Shown piece after piece: positions 1-8,998 of a stretch of DNA of 41,228 bases. The notes beneath the pieces were generated by a model that made no database searches, was not told the DNA's origin, and saw only the letters and a list, made by a program, of their open reading frames with translations. Positions within the stretch are counted from its first letter, which is position 1, and every line of letters begins with the position of its first letter. Origin of the DNA: Spirogloea muscicola (lineage: Eukaryota; Streptophyta; Zygnematophyceae; Spirogloeales; Spirogloeaceae); assembly GCA_009602725.1 (NCBI GenBank), contig WELB01000004.1, forward strand, positions 193,640 to 234,867, given 5' to 3'. The translations under genes and the position numbers were made by a program.

Positions 1-2108
1 GCCGCCGGCGAGGGAGGCAGCGGCGGCGGCCGCGGCGGCGCGCAGAGCCTGCACCACGGCCGCGGCGCGGAGCGCGCCATCAGGGACATCTTCAAGAGGT
101 GACTGCTCTTGCAGCGCTGCGGTCTAGATTCAGAGGTCATGGGTTCAAAGCGGGCTCTCCGCAGCACCGAGGCGCTTGCGGAGCAGTGGGAGAACGGGGC
201 TCGTCCATAGCGCGCCCACAGCGCTGTGCGGCAAGCGAGCGAGGAAGCGGTGGTGCTCTTGAAGCAGGGATTTGGTTGCGGCTTGTGTCACCAGTCAGTG
301 GCTACAAGGTCATTATCACTGACGCTGTGGTGGGTGCTGCAATTGTGCGATCGTGGGAGCAGCACCCATGGTGGTGCAGAGGCAGTGGTGAACCACCTGA
401 CGCGCTCCATGGAGCTGGGCGGCGAGGTAATTGGCAGGCCGAGCATACTGATCACTCACCTGATGTTGCTTGACAGTGGCGGGAAGCTCGACATTATCTT
501 GTTTGAGGAGCGGCCGAACTCACCAAATTCCGATGCGCTTGCCCGGCTTGAGCGGATCACATCCACGTTGTGACGCCCTCAGCTCGCGTCTATGACCAGC
601 TGAGAAGGCTCCGCTTCTGATGCCATCTTGCAGGATGCTGTCATTTGGAACGACCTCTCGCTAGCCCATCGCGCATCGAACGATCTCGACAGGGCGCTGC
701 TCAGCATGAAGCGGGCACTGGAGCTGGAGGTCAGCTCCACGTTCTCAATGCCATTTGCATTCCTGATGCAAAGCATGGCTGTGGATGTGGCTTTGTACAA
801 TCCCCAAGCTGATCACAGCGTTGACTGTGCCGCGCCGCATCCTGCACGCAGACGCATGCTGACCTTTGGATGAACTTTGGATCGGTGCACTACCTCCTTG
901 GCAACTACGATGACGCTGTAAGTGTCACCCAGACTGGCAACTTCCGCGGTTGCTCAGGGAGCAGCTCTCTGGTGGGACTCACCGAGCTACCCAGTGCACT
1001 GCGCCGGCACTGTGCTGGAGAGGCCATGCCACTCAAGGTGCACTGTTTGTCTTGTCGAAGCCTGAGTGCTTGAGTGCCCACTGGCTTGTTGGTTTGCCCA
1101 GGCGGACGCCTTTTGCGAAGGCCTGCAGCTTGACGTACGGCATGCGCTGCTGCACTACTGCCTTGGCAACACGCTCTTTGTCCTCGGCTTCAGGGCATGT
1201 CCCGAGCTCCCTTTGCACTTCCCTTGCCGTCAACGACAGCAATGAGATTGCTTGCTGCCGTAGTTTTTATCTGCTTGTAATAGTAGGCTGTACTCATTTC
1301 GAATTTCACAATTGAGCCCTAAATTCCTGGTAGGACTGTGTGGCATGCGGGCTATCTGGCCGGAGCCTATTCAGCAGATGACTTGCTCAAGGTCGGCAAG
1401 GTCCGGTTGCTTGTTGTGCAGAAGGACGCTGTGTTCCACGTACAGGAGAGCACAGTACTTAAGGGGGACTTCATTGAGGCCTTCAGGTACGAGTCGCCAG
1501 AACGCAGCGCTTGGTGGTCACATGTAGCAGAGGCACAAAGTTAGCATCCTACAGACAGCTGTATTGCTTGGTCATTAATTGATATAGTAGATATAGTAGA
1601 TAGATAGATATGGTATGAATATAGAAATAGACATGGTATTAGATGGCATCCTCACATCCTAGAGCTGGATGCAAGCAACCTCAGATTTTAAAGGGGGGTA
1701 GCTGCGCATCTTGTCTCTCTGAAGTATGTTGAAGGGCTTGCCCTTAAGCCTTCGCTCTCACCCTATTCAGGCGCCTGAAGGTGCTTCAGTCTCAGACAAG
1801 AAAGCAAGGGGCTGAGCAAGCTTGCGCTTGGCTTGTGCTCGGAGGGTTAGCTTTTGCTGGCTTCTGTGCAGCTGGGCAGCACTTGGTCAAGGTAGTGTCC
1901 TCCTCCTTCAGCTGTCCTGCTTGCTCCTCATCCCCTTTCGTACTGCATACCTCAAGCACAGCAGAGGGCAGCCTCATCAGGTGTCATGTATTTATCAATA
2001 AGCCTTCGCGCTATCTTGACGTCCTTTGCGGGCCAGGTCATGGTGATGCAGAAGCCTACCTCGGGCAAGCCAGCGGCCCACCGTATCCTCAAGAAGAAGA
2101 GGCATTAG
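1..2108 (+). CDS. 3' part of an unrecognised TPR-like protein gene with a C-terminal membrane segment
   Basis: The gene enters from the left edge, so its start is missing. Seen: exon 1-98 (Gly/Ala-rich, ending IRDIFK), a probable exon from 363 (AG|C, then THGGAEAVVNHLTRSMELGGE), exons 634-729 (NDLSLAHRASNDLDRALLSM), 852-917 (HADLWMNFGSVHYLLGNYDD) and from 1102 (EGLQLDVRHALLHYCLGNT). The last three read like helix-turn-helix TPR units. Exons 1334-1486, 1771-1891 and 2037-2108 join in frame (phases 2 and 0) and give a C-terminus with a hydrophobic stretch (WLVLGGLAFAGFCAAG) and a basic end (ILKKKRH, then TAG). The link between the exon at 1102 and the one at 1334 is not resolved, and neither is the donor near 573. 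These could therefore be two genes, or an exon may be missed. The lysine-rich end after one membrane segment would suit an ER or other internal-membrane tail anchor, which is inference. The family is not recognised. Confidence 0.45.
1580..1611. repeat. GATA-type microsatellite
   Basis: A short run of degenerate GATATAGTA and GATA units lies between coding exons 1334-1486 and 1771-1891, inside the last large intron of the left-hand gene. No function is apparent. Confidence 0.6.
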
Positions 2109-2720
2109 GCCGCTCCAGCCGAGACCCCTTCCTGGAATGAAGCAGCTCCAGTGGCAGGACGAGGGTCGCTTTCTGTGACTTCTTAATTAGCAGCAGCAGC
2201 CTTGGCTGCTTGATGTCCCTCCGGAGGAGCGGCTGCCTACTGTACCAGCTATGATGCATGCACAGTGGAGCGGCAGTAGAGGCCCTTAGATAGCCCCGAG
2301 GCATTATTAACGTGCTCCTGCTATGCACGCTGCCATCCTCCCCTCCCGTTACTGGGGTAGTGAAGGCTTGTGTAGCTCGCTGACCCTCAAGGTCATCACG
2401 GCGAGCCCCTGTATATGCAGCTTCTTTTGCGGCAATGCCAACATCTCTTCCCTCTGCTATTTGGTCAACTGGACTGTAATAATCACCATTCAAACAGCAC
2501 GCCTCTTTCCTTGTGATTCAGCCCCTGCAGATGCGTAGGCGTGACGCTTGCCTATGCCACCAAAGTCAGGTGAATCTGAGCAGAGAGTGGGCAAACAACG
2601 TGACCACTGGGTTGCCTGCAAATTATGAGGAAGTATCCTTGAAAGAAAGGCTGGACACTTGCAGCTAAGCACAGTACTGCCGTACTTGTATGTGGTTGGG
2701 GGCTGCGGAGGAGCCTTGTG
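2109..2720. other. Convergent 3' intergenic region
   Basis: This stretch separates the TAG at 2106-2108 (plus-strand gene) from the TGA at 2721-2723 (minus-strand RabGAP). It should hold both 3' UTRs. Open frames on either strand have no family resemblance and no exon-like borders. No RNA gene was seen. Confidence 0.5.
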
Positions 2721-5477
2721 TCAAGTTCTAATCTGGCGTGCTGCTTCGATGATAGTCTGGATGCTGATCCGTGGGTAATGTTGTAGGAGCTTGAGGTTGG
2801 TAGTGAAGTCTCCTGCCAGCAGCCTTGAGCGTATGCACAGCAACATCGCGCAGCAAACGTGCAGAAGTGTGTCCTGTCCAGCATACAAAGTAACTTTGAG
2901 TAGGGCCGAGACCCGCTGTATTCCTGCAACAGTACTTCCAGGCAGCTGCGACAACTCATTTCTGTTACTGATTGTTCGTGTTGCTCTTATGTGCTACCCA
3001 CCATAGGCCCATTTCCGCTGCTCAAAAGCGAGTCCCACAAGCGAAGGCTGTCTTCAAAGCTGAACTCCTGAGTGAGGAGCAGGGTGATCCACCGAAATGC
3101 ATAGAAGTGCGGGTCGACCTGGAGACAAAGTAGTACGTTGAGAGAATAAAATTCCACTAATGGAATGCAACAAGCTTTGGGCCAACTTTGTAAGAACGTG
3201 CTCAGCACAAATATCTGTCAAATCGTAACTCTTAAAGCCAATTCTGACTATGTGAGGATGGTGCCTGGAACGTCCCTCAAAGTTTGTCAGAGAGCTGTAC
3301 CTTGTCTTCTTCAAGGTGTTGCCAGAGCTCCTCATCATTGTTCTTCAGGAGCAAGGACAGGCGTGAGAGAGTGGCTTTGATACCAACAACACTGTTGTCC
3401 AACTTTTGGACAAAGTGGTCCCGAAATTCCGCCAACAAAGCTACGAAGCAGAAGAAAGAATCTGCTTCTGCATGTTCCTGAAGACCAACGCCATCATCAC
3501 CCGAGGAAATGCTGCAGAAGTAAGACAAGCACCACTTTGACCTCGCTATAAGTGAACCTTTACTATCCGTCATTACAATACAGGACCTAGAACCTGCCCT
3601 GTGCAAGAGCTAGCTGTAGGTCAAGGAAATGGGGACTTGAGGGCGGGGAATACACGTAACGTAGTCATAGAAATGATGTACATAGGACATGTTTAAGTTT
3701 GTTGCTGTTGAAGTGTTAAGGATAGCTGTTATCAATCAAGTCACTTCCGGGCCAGTACTCACAGAGATGGAGGGGTCTGGATCTGTCCTGAAGACATATA
3801 GCAGTGGTGCAAACACCTCATTCATGCCTTGGACATACTGGATACCAGGGTTTAGCTTGGCATAGATGAAGAGCGAACGACGCAGAGATGCCTTGTTGGC
3901 CTCAGCATTACTGTCGCCGCTATTGAAGAAGGGCATGTCAGGATGTGTCCGCAGTACATCCCGCTCAATCTGCTCTACAAGCTCATTGTCCTGCAAGCAG
4001 GCACGACACGGCTAGTATCAGGCTTGGCACACCTTAGCTGAACCTCTTACCAGCCCTGCAAAACCCTACACTATGGATTCACTAGTCTCAAGTGCTGCTT
4101 GACTGACTCGCAAAGGTAGGCACATCTTGCCGGCTAAATGTTAGGCTTGCATAAGCATGCATACGATCAGCTTGTGCAGGCTGCCAGCAAAGCGTGTAAC
4201 TAGACAATTTGGCCGCTGTTAAGAACTTGGCTTCCAGGCCATGCCTGAAAGAACTTGTGCCAGACGGATGTTGTCCCCGTGCTGAGCGGGTGATCATCAT
4301 TGGAGACATCTAGCCTCCGGAGCGCTCCTTCCACTTCCTCCGTTCCACTGTCCCTCTCTGCTCCACCCTCCTCAGCTCTCCTTCGAGAGATTTCTGACTG
4401 TGAGCAGCTCATACATGTTGGTCTCAGGAACAATTACTACCTCCCAAGATTGGGATTGACAGGACCACGGAGCACAGCAACAAGACCTCAACAACCTGCA
4501 CATATAACAACCTGAAAAAGCTGCTGGTAGATACTGCCACCACTTATGTGCAATAGCTGACCTCCTCCTCTGCTACAAGGAAGGGCTTTGCTGCAGCTTA
4601 GAAAAGCGAGTTCGGCTTCTCACAGGGTTGACCATCAGCTCTGCCTGAAACTGGGCATACTCGGCCCGCTTCTTCCTTAGCTCAGCAACCCAGGCCTCCC
4701 TTTGCACAGGCAGGTAGCGCAGCAGCAACTACTGCCGCAGAAGCTGCCACGTCAGAGGCAACCAGGGCAAGAGAAGCCCGGCAGGGCCGAGCCTGCACCT
4801 ACCCAAGCTATTGCTTGAGCCATTGCTTGTGACTTTGGTACAAGACGTGCACATCCAGTCAATGTAATCAAGCCTCAAAGAAATTGTTGCAACATACCGG
4901 AACCATGTCAAGCTCCCTTATCATCACGGAAGTTGTGTACGTACAAGCAAAGACAGGTAGCTGTGCAGTGTGAGGTTGTTCGAGACACTTGCCTTCCACA
5001 CAGTGGATCGGAGGCTGCCATCCTCCGGGATGCCATCCCATGCAAGGGCCTGCAACGCAGCCAGTTGAATTCTGTCCCTGGACAGCTGCATTGCAGGCAT
5101 GCTTGCGTCAGCTGCAGGTAGAACATCCTCACAAAAGCAGGCAGCATTGGACCTAGTTCCAGTGGACCCTCATTCATCTGCTGCCACATCCTGCAGGTAA
5201 GACACGTTGCAATATGATCGATAGGAACCGGATATAACGTACAGCATACTTGAAGGAGGTCTTTGTCCTCGATACTCCATATGACCGCCTCTTCAAGCTA
5301 GCAGTGAAGCTATCATGCAAACATCATGGCGGCGAATCTCGCAGCCCTTACCTCGGCTCGGAACGAGGCGATGCGGTCCTCTGAGCGATGCAGCGACGGT
5401 GGCGGCGCCGGCGGCGGCGCCGCCACCGCCTCCTCTTCCTCTGAGAAGGCCACCTCAGCGAGCAGCTCGGCAGCCAT
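2721..5477 (-). CDS. TBC domain RabGAP, TBC1D13-type (complete, 9 exons, 399 aa)
   Basis: The TBC domain stimulates GTP hydrolysis by a Rab GTPase and so controls vesicle traffic; the human TBC1D13 family member acts on Rab35. Exons in transcript order: 5477-5352, 5297-5250, 5085-4993, 4728-4624, 4397-4245, 3990-3763, 3477-3301, 3118-3002, 2873-2721. Every exon length is a multiple of three and the product is 399 aa, close to the 400 aa of the human protein. Both catalytic motifs are present: IxxDxxR (IERDVLR, residues 183-189, arginine finger) and YxQ (YVQ, 227-229, glutamine finger). Family blocks include WDGIPEDGSLRSTVWK, EHAEADSFFCF, HFYAFRWITLLLTQEF and LLHVCCAMLLCIRS. The start Met opens an acidic Pro/Ala-rich leader before HRSEDRIASF, which matches the human N-terminus in kind. 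Two introns start with GC (donors at 4992 and 4244). All eight introns are phase 0. The exact substrate Rab is unknown. Confidence 0.93.
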
Positions 5478-5675
5478 GCGTGCTTGCGGGGGCGCAAGCC
5501 GCCGCTCTGAAATGCAGGGGGAGGCAATGCCGGGGGCCCTGATTTAACGGTATAGCACTGTAGGTACTCGCAAACCCCTTCACCGGCAGATTCGCTCTTG
5601 GCGGCGGCAGCCGCGACCGGCAGCCGCGGGCGCACGCCCCTGGGTGGCTTGTCTCGTCTTGCAAGAGAGAGAAGG

Positions 5676-5818
5676 CGCGCGGGGCGCATGAATTGAAAGG
5701 GAGGCCAATTCAAGCCAATACATTGTTCAGGCAGAGTCGAGTGCAGACTAAACAATGCTACATAATACGGAGACCTAATCTAAGGTACCTAAGATGACAT
5801 TAGTACCCACGGGTGAGC
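5676..5818 (-). repeat. Short dispersed repeat carrying the common coding-end motif
   Basis: The block GCGCATGAATTGAAAGGG and the following AGGCCAATTC recur almost unchanged at about 11840-11870. At the right end the minus strand reads TGCTCACCCGTGGGTAC, the motif that ends the repeat family seen throughout the window. It is probably a decayed member of the same family. It lies just upstream of the RabGAP start. Confidence 0.55.
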
Positions 5819-5929
5819 ACAAAAGCAAGCGAACGCTCCACGAAGAAACTTTCTAAACAGGAGGCGACGGCTGTCAAAGCCACTCACAGCCTTTGGAAGA
5901 GCTTCTTGCTGCCTCTGGCTCTGGCCAGG

Positions 5930-6047
5930 CATGAGTGTGTGTTAAGAGATGGAGGGCCTGTGTGGCCAAGTACAAAGGCAAGCACATTGACAAATGTACG
6001 TCACCTGCTGCTAATCTGACCCGCTCAGTAACCACGAGTCAGCACAT
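5930..6047 (-). repeat. Repeat copy with 'W' tail (minus orientation)
   Basis: Read on the minus strand it contains ACTCGTGGTTACTGAGCGGG, then GTGCTTGCCTTTGTACTTGG. The same order of blocks occurs at 15470-15592, and the second block occurs in the 7035-7093 insertion. It is a third, diverged copy of what I call the W tail. Confidence 0.6.
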
Positions 6048-6061
6048 AGAGGTCGCTAAGT

Positions 6062-6323
6062 GATGCCCGAATACTGGACGGCAATCGACGAGCTCTTGAG
6101 CTACCAGCTAAGGCTCGACCAGCTTTCTAATGCAACGCATGAGCCTGAGCTCGCTGCAGACAAGCTGACACTCAACGTCGCAGGAATGACAAGTAGGCTG
6201 CCGGCATGCCCATCTGAGCTGGAAGCCTATCCTCACGTCGAGCATATCCCAAACTTGCAACATTCTCCAGTAAGGTATGGAAGCGAGGACCCATGCAGCC
6301 GAAAATGTCATTGCCGCCGGTAG
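6062..6323 (+). CDS. Small open frame, unrecognised (possible remnant)
   Basis: ATG at 6062 opens an uninterrupted frame of about 86 codons beginning MPEYWTAIDELLSYQLRL and ending in RRYGS-like basic sequence near the stop at 6321-6323. The start is helical and coding-like and the later part is not. It sits between repeat copies, with repeat on both sides. It could be an exon, an old gene piece, part of a mobile element or chance. I recognise no family. Confidence 0.2.
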
Positions 6324-6419
6324 GAGGTGGCCAGGGAACCCGCTTCCAGGAGCCAAGTTTCTCTGACCCGAGGCTGCTTAGCAGCGGTTACTGAGTGCTT
6401 CTTAGCTGCTTAGTTTCAT

Positions 6420-6570
6420 CTTAGTTGCTCATTGGCTGATGCGGTCCACGCGCGCGCTGGTCGTGCTATGGCTGCTGCTTCCAGGTCTTGGCAGAGTGCC
6501 GCTTTTCCTGCTTCGAGTTACTCTGATCTGCTGTTGCTCACACGTGGATACTGAGCATCCATCTGCATCT
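6420..6570 (+). repeat. 5'-truncated copy of the SDLxLLTRGY repeat family
   Basis: The plus frame gives AAASRSWQSAAFPASS, then YSDLLLLTRGY and a stop at ACTGA. The same residues and the same stop position recur at 13530-13625 and 15740-15845. The upstream part seen in longer copies (MRLSxSLQRS) is missing, so this copy is truncated at its 5' side. It runs on into the H tail (6571 onward). Confidence 0.65.
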
Positions 6571-6708
6571 CCCTCTGCACCGTCTCGTGCTTTGTAGTGT
6601 AGTCCTTGTACGGCACTTCTTTCTTTGTCTTTGGACACTCCCTCTGCACCGTCTCGTGCTTTGTAGTGTAGTCCTTGTTCGGCACTTCTATCTTTGTCTT
6701 TGGACATT
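6571..6708 (+). repeat. Two tandem 69-bp units in the H tail
   Basis: CCCTCTGCACCGTCTCGTGC begins at 6571 and again at 6640. The units differ at only a few bases (GTACGGC versus GTTCGGC, TTTCTTTG versus TATCTTTG). The unit is the 5' half of the H tail, so one tail has duplicated part of itself. The 69-bp period keeps frame, which gives a repetitive open frame on the other strand that I treat as non-coding. Confidence 0.8.
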
Positions 6709-6721
6709 GTCCATTCTTTTT

Positions 6722-6740
6722 GGGCTGGCTTTGCCAGCCC
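6722..6740 (+). repeat. Perfect hairpin of the H tail
   Basis: GGGCTGGC, loop TTT, GCCAGCCC: an 8-bp perfect stem. It is preceded by GGACATTGTCC, a second small inverted repeat (GGACA-T-TGTCC). The identical hairpin occurs at 15268-15286. Near-identical versions occur at 13236-13255 (minus), 12846-12862, 16136-16155 and other places in the repeat islands. Confidence 0.85.
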
Positions 6741-6772
6741 CTCTTCTCTATGGGCGAGCTCTTCTTCTTGTG

Positions 6773-7133
6773 CTTGTTTTTCTTAGAGAGAAGGCGCTTA
6801 GTGCTTCCCCTGGCCCCTTCTCGTACTTAGTAATTCTCTTTTGGGCTGGCTTTTCCCAGCCCCTATCCTCAGTGAGCGAGCCCTTCTCTCTTTCTTGACT
6901 CTATCGTGTCAATGGGCCGCCACTGAGACGGATGTCCAGGAATGAAAGAAAGGGCTCGCCCATTGCGGATAAAAATCAAAGGGATAGGGGCTGGAAAAGC
7001 CAGCCCATGACGAAATGGACAAAGTACGAGAAGGAAAATTTCGTGTATTTGAAACAAACGAAGGCCAAAGGCCAAGTGCAAAGGCAAGCACAAGAGAAGG
7101 GGGCCAGGGGAAGCGCTAAGAAAAACAGGAATG
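6773..7133. repeat. Fold-back (inverted) repeat
   Basis: The left arm at about 6773-6897 pairs with the right arm at about 6940-7133 around a loop of roughly 40 bases. Matching blocks include CTTAGTGCTTCCCCTGGCCC (left) and its reverse complement near 7098-7120, and the GGGCTGGCTTTTCCCAGCCC hairpin on both arms. The right arm is longer because it carries the 7035-7093 insertion. GGGCCGCCACTGAGACGG at about 6914 is repeated with one change at about 7149. Confidence 0.75.
7035..7093 (-). mobile_element. 59-bp W-tail insertion with 7-bp target duplication
   Basis: GAGAAGG at 7028-7034 is repeated at 7094-7100. The other arm of the same fold-back (about 6803-6830) shows the uninterrupted sequence with a single copy. 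Read on the minus strand the insert starts TTGTGCTTGCC and ends TTTCAAATACACGAAATTTT. That is the same 3' end as the 123-bp insertion at 15470-15592, but with a much shorter 5' side. This pattern suits a 5'-truncated retroinsertion. Confidence 0.7.
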
Positions 7134-7580
7134 GGCTTCTCGGTCGATGGGCCGCCACTGCGACGGGGCGCCTCCCCTGTCCGATTCTCTCATATCAGCA
7201 GCCGCTTTCCTTTCGGTGTGGCCTGCGCCGCCCGACTATCAGTTCCCGGCACCCAACAGGCGCGTGGCTCCGCGCCAAGGCCAGGCGGGGCCTAGGGGGC
7301 CAGCTGCGCCCAGGCTGGCAGCCCCTGGCCCCCTTTCCGCATTCTCCTCTTTCCTTTGAACTCGGCCACTCAGGCCCTCCATCACTCGATACACACTCCC
7401 GTTCCTTTCGCCCGGGCGGCCCGTGTGCCCGGCCGACATCTGACGCCCGTCCCGGTACGCCCGTGGCCCTCCGATCCACTGCGCCGCCGTCGTTGGCAGC
7501 CTCCGCCGCGGCGGCGACCGCGGCGGCGACGAGGCGGAGTCGCGGCGGCGGGAGGCGGCCGCGGCGGCGGCGCTGCCTCC
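7134..7580 (+). promoter_or_regulatory. GC-rich 5' flank of the hydrolase gene
   Basis: Base composition shifts sharply to GC, ending in GGCGGCGG runs just before the ATG at 7581. The upstream open frame continues into the coding frame without an ATG and is read as 5' UTR. Fold-back repeat sequence ends only about 450 bp from the start codon. No TATA-like box stood out. Confidence 0.4.
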
Positions 7581-8998
7581 ATGTCCGTCCTGGACCAGCA
7601 CAACCTGCGGGTGATCGGCTCCGGGGAGAAGCTCGTCGTGCTCTCGCACGGCTTCGGCAGCGACTCCTCCTCCTGGCAGCACATCGTCCCGCACCTCGTC
7701 GATGACTACCGCCTCATCCTATTCGACCTCATGGGGGCTGGCTCCACAAATCCCGAGAACTTCTCGTTCAGGCGCTACGCCACGCTGCACGCCTATGCCG
7801 ACGACCTGCTCGCCATCCTCGACGAGCTAGACGTGGAGAGCTGCATCTATGTTGGTCACTCTGTGTCCGGCATGATCGGCTGTCTGGCCTCTATTGAGCG
7901 TCCAGAGGTCTTCGAGAAGATCATTATGATATCTACATCCCCAAGGTGGACTCTCCATATATAAACTTGTCAAACATCAAGTTGCTCAGAGAGGTCTAGC
8001 ATGAAGCTTTTGCAATATCTCATACAAGTCCACCTTACACAAAGGTAATGTGCTGACAAAGCTGTGGTCACAGCAATGAGGTACCTTAGAGCGCCCGCTG
8101 TGCTTCTCTAGGTACTTTTTCTTCGACCAGATTTCAAGCAGCAACTTCATAGGCGCAAGAAACTCTTCAATGTTCTCGCTTGATCCCTCACCAATTGCGT
8201 GGACGAGTCATCAGCGTTCTTAAGTTGTCTGCCTGCGCTGATGTGTTACCTTCGTCTGTGCAACAGATACCTGAATGACAAGGACTACTTTGGGGGCTTT
8301 GAGCAGGAGGACTTGAATGGGCTCTTCGAGGCTATGCAGCAGAATTTTAAGGCTTGGGTATCAGGATTTGCACCACTGGCAGTTGGAGCCGATATTGAGT
8401 CCGATGCCGTGCAAGAGTTCAGTCGCACGTTCTTCAGCATCAGACCGGACATTGCATTAAGTGTGGCTAAGACCATCTTCCAGGTGAACATGACGTGGCC
8501 TGCTGTCATCAGCAGGCATCATGGACAGCCTTGCAAAATGAATCGCTCGTCGTTTTTGACCCTTGGCTTTCTGATCACCCCACCGCATATTCATCTGGCA
8601 AGAGCAAAGCACTGCAGCAGTCTGATCAGATGTCTAGTTATCCACCACTGGACGTTGTCATTCTAGACTTATCAACGTCAAAGTTGGAGTCCGGTCAGGG
8701 ACATTCGTGATGCAGAGTGCTGCATGTTTGCGTACTTGTCTAAAGTATGCGCAACTGTGACCCTCTTTTGCTACAGAGCGATTTGAGGAGATTACTACCT
8801 CTGGTCACGGTGCCCTGCCACATATTGCAGAGCAACAATGACATGGCTGTGCCAGTTGTTGTCGCCGAGTACTTGCACATGACACTCGGGGGAAGAAGCG
8901 TGGTGGAGATACTCCAGACTCAGGGCCACCTTCCACAGCTTAGCTCGCCTGAAGTCGTGGTTCCGACTTTGAGGCGGCATCTTCTTGGATGCATATGA
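7581..8998 (+). CDS. Alpha/beta hydrolase of the KAI2/D14/RsbQ family (complete, 3 exons, 267 aa)
   Basis: In land plants KAI2 and D14 perceive karrikins or strigolactones with a slow hydrolase; in bacteria RsbQ is a stress-signalling hydrolase. Which role applies here is unknown. Exons: 7581-7945, 8267-8483, 8777-8998; introns are phase 2 and phase 0, both GT-AG. The product is 267 aa, the usual family size. The catalytic triad is present: Ser94 in GHSVSG, Asp216 in SNNDMAV, His245 in QGHLPQLS. Other family blocks are [39 protein letters not shown] and [11 protein letters not shown]. The ATG is the first in frame after a GC-rich leader and [15 protein letters not shown] is a typical N-terminus. 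The neighbour upstream is divergent and unrelated. No truncation or frameshift was seen. Confidence 0.95.

Noticed and set aside
2089-2493. Minus-strand open frame of 134 codons in the convergent 3' region
   Set aside because: No family resemblance, no exon-like borders, and it overlaps the 3' ends of two supported genes; treated as chance.
6429-6707. Minus-strand frame encoding 23-residue repeats (KDKxRSAxQGLHYKARDGAEG-like)
   Set aside because: It is the shadow of the 69-bp tandem duplication in a dispersed repeat whose coding sense is on the other strand.
6700-7133. Fold-back as a DNA transposon with terminal inverted repeats
   Set aside because: No target duplication at the outer ends was seen and the arms consist of repeat-family tails, so two opposed tail copies explain it better.
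6932-7705. Plus-strand 257-codon frame upstream of the hydrolase
   Set aside because: It starts inside a fold-back repeat, becomes Arg/Pro/Ala-rich from GC content, and overlaps the hydrolase start in another frame.
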